Made by a program: the position numbers and the translations under genes. DNA of 58,254 nucleotides from an uncultured cyanobacterium. GTDB taxonomy: Bacteria; Cyanobacteriota; Cyanobacteriia; PCC-6307; Cyanobiaceae. The notes under the pieces are model-generated. The model saw only the letters and a program-made list of their open reading frames with translations, was not told the origin of the DNA and did not search any database. Shown one piece after another: positions 52,714 through 58,254 of the stretch; positions within the stretch are counted from its first letter, which is position 1; every line of letters starts with the position of its first letter. The stretch is taken from NCBI GenBank assembly GCA_903858015.1, contig CAIOGZ010000006.1, forward strand, positions 1 to 58,254. The letters are read 5' to 3'.

Positions 52714-53175
52714 TCAATCCCACAGCCGGGTGCCGCTGCTGCGCAGGATCTCCTGGGCCATGGCTTCGAGGCGATCGCGCGGGCTGGTCGAAGGTGCATC
52801 AACCGGCTGGGCCTCCAGCGCCATGGTGCGGCCGGCACGCTCCTGCCACTGCTGGGCCAGCCGCAGGGCCTGCTGCCGCCGCATCTGGCGAAGCGGCTGT
52901 CTGGGCACCAGGGCATAGTGCAATTCGCAATCGAGGGCCTCGGCCATTCGCCGCAGGGTGGCGAGCGTGATGGCATCCGCCGCTTCGGCCTGCTCCAGCT
53001 TGCGCACCCCCGATGCCGTGATTCCCAGGCGCTGGCCCAGCGCAACGGAAGTCATGCCAAGGGTTTCGCGGATGGCCCGCAGCCAGCCCACAGGCGGCCG
53101 TGGCGGCAGGGGGTGGCTGGCGGCGCCCAGAAGGACAGCATCCAACTGATCGAGGCGAAGCTCCTTGGCGTTCAT
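52714..53175 (-). CDS. Mobile mystery protein A (XRE-type helix-turn-helix)
   Basis: 153 residues from ATG 53175 (MNAKELRLDQLDAVLLGAAS). The HTH is at about 38-65 (RETLGMTSVALGQRLGITAS, then GVRKLEQAEA), followed by ITLATLRRMAEALDCELHYA and the C-terminal helix. Protein A normally precedes the Fic-domain protein B on mobile elements and is its likely regulator or antitoxin. Here B is deleted, so A is orphaned. The longer frame to 53262 is not needed. Confidence 0.8.
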   Translation of the reverse strand: MNAKELRLDQLDAVLLGAASHPLPPRPPVGWLRAIRETLGMTSVALGQRLGITASGVRKLEQAEAADAITLATLRRMAEALDCELHYALVPRQPLRQMRRQQALRLAQQWQERAGRTMALEAQPVDAPSTSPRDRLEAMAQEILRSSGTRLWD

Positions 53176-53529
53176 CAGTGAAGGGGGAGTGATTAGTCCC
53201 TCCTGGATCCAGCAGGCGCAACCTATCATTCCCGACTGTGTGCCGCCAGAGGGAGTCATCACTCTTTTTGGTGAGGATTGAGCTTTGCTCCAGGTGGCTC
53301 CACTTGTCTGGCCCGATGGGACAACCGCTCAGCCGGCTCGACACGGTTGTCGTCAATGATTGCCCGGTGTCAACTACTTAGGCGCGCCCGCCTACCTAAT
53401 CGTCGCCGAACATCAATGATCAGGCGCTGGCCCATTGCTGGGCTGTGTTCAAGACAAATTCGGCCAAGGACGTCCTGATCTAGCCAACAAGCAGCCTCCA
53501 TCCACCTGGTCCTCCGCCCGGCACCGGAA

Positions 53530-54270
53530 GTGAAAGGGCACCTGAACGGTGTGGCCTCAACCACATCGGAGGCTCGGTGCGAAGCGCTAACACCGATGGG
53601 AGCCGCTCCCTTTGACGTTGTGACCCTTGCCTCTGATCCCAGCCGTAGCCTTGATGATTGGGGCGGGGGTGATCCGTTGACGGTGCTGTTCAAAGGCGAA
53701 CAACCAAGGTCTGCTGCCGTGAGCGGGGAGGGGTGGAATCTGGCCGAACTGGTGGACTCCCTGCGGGGCTGCCGCGAGCATTCACCGCTCAACAACCGCA
53801 GCACCATCGAACCGGCGGCGCTGCCCTCGCCGAAGCTGTTCACCAAGGTACTGGAATCTCTGAAGGCTGCGCTCTATCCCCGCCGACTCGGTCCCTCGGG
53901 TTCCGAACGGGGAGCCGTGGCCCTGCGGGAGGCCAGCATCGATGACTTCGTGGGCCTCACCCTCCACGATTCCCTGCTGGCGCTCCGGGATCAGATCCGC
54001 ATCGAACTGGCGACCCGTCCCAGGGATGGCGAAAGCCGCGGCGTCTGTCAACCGACATCCAAAACTGCGCCACTTCCGACACCGGCGTGGACATCCACCC
54101 CGGAGCCGTGATCGCTAAGCGTGTCCGCTTTTATCAGGCTGTGACGCTTGGTGCGAAGTCGTTTCCGCAGGATGAGAATGGCTATCTGGTCAAAGGCAAA
54201 CCACGCCATCCGATCGTGCAGGATGAGGTGGTGATCTATACGGGTGCTGATGGAGTTGGGGAGGGAGCTT
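53530..54270 (+). pseudogene. Serine O-acetyltransferase pseudogene with IS scar
   Basis: The N-terminal helical domain is recognisable (LAELVDSLRGCREH, VLESLKAALYPRRLGPSG, DDFVGLTLHDSLLALRDQIR). The sequence then runs into a 39-bp IS21-like end at 54046-54084. It resumes in another frame with the hexapeptide-repeat domain: VDIHPGAVI, then RVRFYQAVTLGAKSFPQDEN, YLVKGKPRHPIVQDEVVIY. The loop with the active-site His between PGAVI and RVRFYQ is deleted, and the C-terminus is lost after VVIYTGA. It would have made O-acetylserine for cysteine. Confidence 0.85.
54046..54084 (+). mobile_element. Solitary 39-bp IS21-like end
   Basis: Identical over 39 bases to the reverse complement of 84-122. It begins TGTCAACCGACATCC and stops after the first internal repeat, at CGACACCG. 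No element follows; serine acetyltransferase sequence resumes at once. It is a remnant left by imprecise excision or recombination. Confidence 0.85.
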
Positions 54271-54284
54271 GTGAGCCAGGCTTT

Positions 54285-54542
54285 TCAAGTGGTTTGAAGG
54301 TCCAGCTGGATCTCGCGGGCGAAGAATCGCTTGCGCCAGGCCTCGCTTTGCTGCTGCCAGATCCAATGGTCGCCCGTTAGGCGGGCGGCGTAATAGTTCA
54401 GCTGCTGCAATGTGATCTCAAAACCGTGTTCCGTCGCAAGCTCCAGAATCGCCTCAGGAGTCTGCACCTTGCGCAGTTTTTCTTGGATTTCGGTGCTGAA
54501 GGATGCCAGCGCGGCGAACAGATAGAGTTGGTCAGATGCCAT
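54285..54542 (-). CDS. Nif11-like leader-peptide family protein
   Basis: 85 residues. LYLFAALASFSTEIQEKLRK, TPEAILELATEHGFEITLQQ and LNYYAARLTGDHWIWQQQ fit the Nif11 domain (helix, PEAxxxLAxxxGF, helix). Many Nif11 proteins are precursors of ribosomal peptide natural products with a Gly-Gly cleavage site and a Cys-rich core. This one has neither, so it may be a stand-alone Nif11 protein of unknown role. It lies between the serine acetyltransferase pseudogene and cpcBA, on the opposite strand to both. Confidence 0.7.
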   Translation of the reverse strand: MASDQLYLFAALASFSTEIQEKLRKVQTPEAILELATEHGFEITLQQLNYYAARLTGDHWIWQQQSEAWRKRFFAREIQLDLQTT

Positions 54543-55056
54543 GGCTGAGAAAATCGTGACTTGCTTAAAGTAGAGCGATCAACCGTGGCCTGTTGTGGCG
54601 GCATTAACATTGCAGGCATAACTTGGCAACACGAATCTGTGTCCAGGCCTGGGTGCAGGCCCTGGGGTTTAGCGGCGCGACGCATCTCTCGCCAGGGAGA
54701 CTTGTGATTTCAGTTACATTGCCTTGTGTTTTCAGTTGCAATGGTCCTTGTGATTGTCGGCTCGAACTGATGGCTTCATCCCCATGGGTGGGCACTTGTC
54801 GCATCAGATGCGCAGCTGTGAATTGGGCAGCTCTGTCTTTGCAGCCTGGCGGAGATGTGCCTGAAAACACAACTCAGAGCGGAGACAATGACCCTTTGTA
54901 ACGCAAGTTGGCAGGGGCGCTGCAGCTATCCAACAATCCGTTTGTGACCGGGCCACCTATCGCGCTGCCTGGCGGCTGAAAAGCCACCAGTTCGCCCGTG
55001 GTCTTGTCCATCTCCACCTCACGCTCGGCTGTTGTCGAGAGTTGTCCTTATCTGCC
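54543..55056. other. Upstream region of cpcBA, no gene recognised
   Basis: About 510 bases that should contain the phycocyanin promoter and leader. A short near-direct repeat (TTTCAGTTACATTGCCTTGTG, then TTTTCAGTTGCAATGGTCCTTGTG) sits at about 54709-54755. No canonical ribosome binding site is seen directly before the cpcB start. I see no other gene. Confidence 0.45.
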
Positions 55057-55578
55057 ATGACCTACGACGCCTTTACCAGGGTTGTTGCCCAGGCTGATTC
55101 CCGCGGCGAATTCCTCAATGCCGGTCAGCTTGACGCGCTGTCGGCCGTTGTCGGCGACAGCTTCAAGCGTCTCGATGCTGTGAACCGCATCACTTCCAAT
55201 GCCTCGAAGTTGGTCACCAATGCCGCCCGCGATCTCTTCGAACAGCAGCCGTCCCTGATTGCGCCCGGGGGTAATGCCTACACCCATCGCCGCATCGCTG
55301 CCTGCCTGCGCGACCTGGACATCATCCTTCGCTATGTCACCTACGCCGTTTATTTAGGTGATGCCTCGGTGCTGGAGGATCGCTGCCTCAATGGCCTGCG
55401 GGAAACCTATCTGGCCCTGGGTGTGCCTGGTGCTTCGGTGGCTGAGGGTGTGCGCAAGATCAAGGATGCAGCGATTGCCCTGGTGCTCGACCGTAGTGGC
55501 ATCACCCCTGGCGACTGCTCTGCGCTCGCTTCCGAGCTTGGCACCTACTTCGATCGCGCTGCCGCCGCCGTCAGCTGA
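55057..55578 (+). CDS. cpcB: Phycocyanin beta subunit
   Basis: 173 residues from ATG 55057 ([20 protein letters not shown]). Both bilin-binding cysteines are present: Cys83 in [11 protein letters not shown] (the standard beta-82 site) and Cys154 in [12 protein letters not shown] (beta-153). The methylated-asparagine region GGNAYT is also there. It forms alpha-beta monomers with CpcA for phycobilisome rods on the thylakoid surface. The strong GC bias matches the core genes, so the gene is native despite the mobile neighbourhood. Confidence 0.96.
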   Translation: MTYDAFTRVVAQADSRGEFLNAGQLDALSAVVGDSFKRLDAVNRITSNASKLVTNAARDLFEQQPSLIAPGGNAYTHRRIAACLRDLDIILRYVTYAVYLGDASVLEDRCLNGLRETYLALGVPGASVAEGVRKIKDAAIALVLDRSGITPGDCSALASELGTYFDRAAAAVS

Positions 55579-55626
55579 ATCGACTGTTTTCACAGCGCTC
55601 CAAACTCCTTATTCATCTTCTGAGCC

Positions 55627-56118
55627 ATGTCCAAAACGCCACTGACAGAAGCCGTTGCCGCCGCTGACTCCCAGGGCCGCTACCTCAGCAACACCGAGCT
55701 CAACGCTGCCTTCGGTCGTTTCGAGCGGGCTGCCAACGCCCTCACGGCCGCCAAGGCCCTTACCGCCAAGGCGGATGAGCTGGTCAACGGTGCCGCCCAG
55801 GCCGTCTACAACAAATACCCCTACACCACCCAGCAGCAGGGTCCTAACTTCGCCTCCGATGCCCGTGGCAAGGCCAAGTGCTCGCGCGACATTGGCTACT
55901 ACCTGCGTCACATCACCTACTCGCTGGTGGCTGGCGGCACCGGCCCGCTAGATGATTATCTGATCGCCGGTCTCGATGAGATCAACCGGGCCTTCGAACT
56001 GTCCCCCTCCTGGTACGTCGAGGCCCTCACCTACATCAAGAACAACCACGGCATCGCCGGCGACCCCGGTGTGATCGCTAATAACTACATCGATTACGCC
56101 ATCAACGCGCTCGTTTGA
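55627..56118 (+). CDS. cpcA: Phycocyanin alpha subunit
   Basis: 163 residues from ATG 55627 ([20 protein letters not shown]). The bilin Cys85 lies in [17 protein letters not shown] (standard alpha-84). The globin-like fold and the C-terminal [21 protein letters not shown] are normal. It starts 48 bases after cpcB, forming a two-gene operon. No linker or lyase genes (cpcC, cpcD, cpcE, cpcF) follow within the window; a terminator comes 44 bases after the stop. Confidence 0.97.
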   Translation: MSKTPLTEAVAAADSQGRYLSNTELNAAFGRFERAANALTAAKALTAKADELVNGAAQAVYNKYPYTTQQQGPNFASDARGKAKCSRDIGYYLRHITYSLVAGGTGPLDDYLIAGLDEINRAFELSPSWYVEALTYIKNNHGIAGDPGVIANNYIDYAINALV

Positions 56119-56162
56119 TCCCATGCTACCCACGCTTGTCTGAGGGGTCCTAATCCAACTTC

Positions 56163-56187
56163 AAGGGGTGCGAGTCCCCCCTTTTTT
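56163..56187 (+). terminator. Rho-independent terminator of cpcBA
   Basis: AAGGGG (56163-56168) pairs with CCCCTT (56178-56183) around a 9-base loop. A run of six T (56182-56187) follows. Position 44 bases after cpcA fits termination of the operon. Confidence 0.7.
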
Positions 56188-56241
56188 AATTGGCGACCCA
56201 TGGGCCGATTGCGCGAAAGCAGGATGCTATTGATAGACCGT

Positions 56242-56270
56242 AAAAAGGGGATGGTCTTGCAACCATCCCC
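56242..56270 (-). terminator. Strong hairpin with T-run on the minus strand
   Basis: GGGGATGGT (56247-56255) and ACCATCCCC (56262-56270) form a perfect 9-bp stem with a 6-base loop. On the minus strand it is followed by five T (56246-56242). It would end leftward transcription from the short-chain dehydrogenase gene or insulate cpcBA. Confidence 0.7.
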
Positions 56271-56560
56271 TCGGGAACCCACTTCGCTCTATGTCAGAGC
56301 TCGCTTTCAGTATGGCTCCCTATTTTTAGAACCATTGTATGGCCAGACACCTGGCGTGGTCGCGGCAATGCCCATGCCTTTCTTGCCTAAAATCTCAGCG
56401 TAGTTGCGATGGCAAGGCCTGCTCCTGAACCCGTCCGATCGCCATCGCAAGCGATCAGTCCGGGCCCTGGGGGACTAGGCAACAAGGTTCATGCTCGGCA
56501 CGGATGCCATCAACGCCCGCAACACCGCGCTTGAGCATCGCGTTGATCGCGTGCTCGACC
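56271..56560. other. Spacer with a short unexplained frame
   Basis: On the minus strand, 56455-56570 reads CEVEHAINAMLKRGVAGVDG then IRAEHEPCC before a stop. It looks like the tail of a lost gene but is not recognised. Nothing else is seen. Confidence 0.4.
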
Positions 56561-57715
56561 TCACAAATCCCGCAGCTGGCCGCAGTTGGCGGCAGCCTGG
56601 GCGGTGAGGGTCCAGAGCTCCCGGGCCAGGTGGTCGGAGCGGGCCTCCAGGCTGGGCTGGCCCACGGCAAACCGCAGCCGACCTGGACCGAGCACCCTGT
56701 TGCTCCAGTACTCGAAGCCAACGGAGTCCGCTGAGGTGGCCAGGTCTGCCAGCAGAGCGCCGGCCCGCTGGGGCGTTTCGGTGAGCCGCAGCAGGTCGCG
56801 GGCGACCAGGGCAAACAGGGCCTGCCCAAAGGGGTTCTGGCTGCGGCTGTAGCGGAAGAAGCCGCCGCTGCTGCGCGGGATCACCAGCCCTGGGCTCCAG
56901 GCCAGCACCGGCAGGGCCTGGCCCTGCTCCCGCAGCCGCCGCTCCAGCTGCCGCGCCATCAGCAGGTTGCAGAGCTTGCTGTCCTTGTAGGCCTTCTCGG
57001 CATTGAAGGGGCCACCATTGAGCATCGCTGCGCCTGGCCCCTGGCGCAGCCCGGCCAGATCACCCAGCCCAGCGGGTTGGCCCACCTTGCCGCCGGCGCT
57101 GCTGGGGTCATGCACCTCCGAGCTCGTGACCACCAGCCGCGGCGCTGTGCCCTGCAAAAGCAGCGGCAGCAGCCGCTGTAACAAAACCTGGTGGGCCAGG
57201 TGGTTCACCGCGACCGTGAGCTCAAAGCCCTGCGCCGACCAGCGCGGTTCGCGGGCGCCGCTGTACTGCAGGCCGGCGTTGAGCACCAGGCTGTCGATCG
57301 GCTCTGCAGCGGCCAGCAGATCATCTGCGCAGCGCTCGATGCCCGCCAGATCCCCCAGGTCGCAGATTGGGGTTGCCAGCCTGCCCCCTAGGGGCTGGCC
57401 CGCCAAGGGCTGGCCCCTAGGGGGCAGGCCCGCCCGGGGGCGGTGCGCGAGGTGGGCCAGCTCCTGGCCGAGGTGATCGGCGCTGGCGGCATCGCGGCAG
57501 AGCACGGTGAGGCGATGGCCAGCGGCTAGAAGCTGCTGCACCGCCTGAAAGCCGATGCCTGAGCTGCCGCCGGTGAGCAGCACGTGCCGCGGCGGGCCAG
57601 GGGGGGCGTTGGTGCCAGCCTTTTGATCAGCGTCGGCAGTTTGATCAGCCTCAGCAGTTTGATCAGCCTCGGCAGTTTGATCAGCCTCAGCACCTGGATC
57701 ACCGTCAATAGCCAT
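56561..57715 (-). CDS. Short-chain dehydrogenase, protochlorophyllide-reductase-like
   Basis: 384 residues. Rossmann motifs: HVLLTGGSSGIGFQAVQQLL (TGxxxGIG), LVLNAGLQYSG, LVVTSSEVHDPSS (catalytic Ser region) and the YKDSKLCNLLMARQLERR active site (YxxxK). The YKDSK-LCN block and C-terminal layout resemble light-dependent protochlorophyllide reductase, but the conserved POR cysteine/insert region is not clear, so a POR paralogue is the safer call. The N-terminus is an acidic repeat (AEADQTAEADQTA) from 18-bp tandem DNA, and residues about 95-120 are encoded by a large palindrome. Confidence 0.8.
   Translation of the reverse strand: MAIDGDPGAEADQTAEADQTAEADQTADADQKAGTNAPPGPPRHVLLTGGSSGIGFQAVQQLLAAGHRLTVLCRDAASADHLGQELAHLAHRPRAGLPPRGQPLAGQPLGGRLATPICDLGDLAGIERCADDLLAAAEPIDSLVLNAGLQYSGAREPRWSAQGFELTVAVNHLAHQVLLQRLLPLLLQGTAPRLVVTSSEVHDPSSAGGKVGQPAGLGDLAGLRQGPGAAMLNGGPFNAEKAYKDSKLCNLLMARQLERRLREQGQALPVLAWSPGLVIPRSSGGFFRYSRSQNPFGQALFALVARDLLRLTETPQRAGALLADLATSADSVGFEYWSNRVLGPGRLRFAVGQPSLEARSDHLARELWTLTAQAAANCGQLRDL
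57380..57428. repeat. Large palindrome inside the SDR gene
   Basis: CCTGCCCCCTAGGGGC (57380-57395) and GCCCCTAGGGGGCAGG (57413-57428) are perfect 16-bp inverted repeats around 17 bases. Each arm is itself nearly palindromic at CCCCTAGGGG. It encodes an in-frame Pro/Gly/Leu-rich insert (LPPRGQPLAGQPLGGRL) between the NADP-binding region and the next helix. Confidence 0.8.
57622..57693. repeat. 18-bp tandem repeat (four units) in the SDR 5' end
   Basis: TTTGATCAGCCTCAGCAG-type units occur four times with 1-3 differences, encoding the ADQTAE repeats at the protein's N-terminus. Frame is kept. Confidence 0.85.
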
Positions 57716-58114
57716 GTCGTTTGTCTGCTACCAAAGGCCAGGCGGGGCTGGACGTTCATCTTGATTGGTCGTTAGCAGCAGCGGAGCAAGGGTCACCTCA
57801 GCCGATCCCAGCGGCTGGGCTGACAGGGCAGCCGCTGGCGGCCATCGCTAATCCAGGCTTCGCCTGGGGCGCCAGCGGCGCCCAGCCCCGCTGGCGGCTC
57901 CCGCTTTGCTCGAAGCCTTGCCCGGCTTTTTCCCAGGCGATGCGGCCAGCCAGCAACGACCGCCGGATCTGGAGGGGACGCTGCGCTGCATCGTCGGCCT
58001 GGGCAGCCCATGAAGGATCGCATCGTTGCCATCACCCTCACGCCTCTGCAGATCGACACCTTGGCTGGCAGTCACCGCACTGGGTGCCAGCAATTCGGCC
58101 GGGATGCTGAGCTT
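57716..58114. other. Gene-free stretch before the right IS end
   Basis: About 400 GC-rich bases with short palindromes (for example GGCGCCAGCGGCGCC at about 57869-57883) and no convincing gene on either strand. Confidence 0.5.
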
Positions 58115-58254
58115 TGTCAGCCGACATCGAAAACTGAGCCAGCGCCGACACCAAAAGTGAGCCACCCGGAAGCGATGGGGGAGCCGATGCCGGCCGCGTC
58201 AGCGGCGGGTCATGACTCTCCCTTGCAACGGTCATCAGCGACGGCATCGACAGC
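58115..58254. mobile_element. Left end of an IS21-like element (runs off the right edge)
   Basis: Begins TGTCAGCCGACATCG and carries AAAACTGAGCCAG and AAAAGTGAGCCACC boxes in the same layout as the end at 122-71, with several differences. The element body would extend beyond 58254. No transposase sequence is recognisable in the part visible. Confidence 0.6.

Noticed and set aside
54623-54901. 92-codon plus-strand frame upstream of cpcB
   Set aside because: No ribosome binding site or recognisable motif; it lies in the expected promoter region.
1-58254. tRNA or rRNA genes
   Set aside because: I looked for T-arm GGTTCRAnnCC blocks with matching acceptor stems and for rRNA core sequences and found none; a tRNAscan run would settle it.

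Overview
The window looks like the chromosome of a freshwater-type picocyanobacterium (Cyanobium/Synechococcus group). It carries a phycocyanin cpcBA pair, the cyanobacterial NDH-1 subunit gene ndhD, iron-uptake porin remnants, a DUF4336 protein and HIP1-type GCGATCGC octamers (262-269, 15043-15050, 52771-52778). The core genes are very GC-rich, while several accessory stretches are visibly AT-richer. No rRNA, tRNA or CRISPR array was found.

Layout. (1) 1-124: the end of an IS21-like element that runs off the left edge; a matching end starts at 58115 and runs off the right edge. (2) About 0.44-3.9 kb: AT-rich, unrelated small genes all on the minus strand, separated by four 84-89 bp imperfect palindromes that look like integron attC sites. 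I read this as an integron cassette array without a visible integrase. It carries a PD-(D/E)XK-type protein and a toxin-antitoxin pair with a damaged toxin. (3) 4.5-32 kb: the ordinary core block. It holds an AEC transporter, a retropepsin-like protease, a fatty-acid desaturase-like protein, a type III glutamine synthetase, two glycosyltransferases, DUF4336, DUF697, trpS, a lysozyme-like hydrolase, a TM2 protein, thrS-glk-thrB-ndhD, an M3 peptidase, folB and proA. (4) 32-34.3 kb: a SIR2 gene beside a wrecked iron-uptake porin. The porin's SLH domain is fused in frame to a truncated MerR regulator, and its junction carries 44 bp copied from metY. (5) 35-40.7 kb: a sulfur block with metY, metX, a TsuA/YeeE-type thiosulfate transporter, a 47-residue exported protein, a periplasmic rhodanese and a beta-carbonic-anhydrase-like enzyme.

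(6) 40.9-54.5 kb: an accessory and defence-like island. It contains a TIR-STAND-FGE protein whose C-terminus resembles a diversity-generating-retroelement variable region, two copies of a small-protein/C39-peptidase module, a DUF433/DUF5615 toxin-antitoxin pair, a 1172-residue SIR2 effector, a broken MazF-type pair, mobile mystery protein A with a deleted B, and a serine acetyltransferase pseudogene holding a 39-bp IS end. (7) 54.3-57.7 kb: a Nif11-like gene, cpcBA with a terminator, and a POR-like short-chain dehydrogenase.

The core blocks are housekeeping (translation, Met/Thr/Pro synthesis, folate, NDH-1, light harvesting). The two ends and the 41-54 kb section show recent traffic: insertion-sequence ends, cassettes, toxin-antitoxin remnants and deletion scars. 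Short in-frame tandem repeats at gene ends recur across the whole window.
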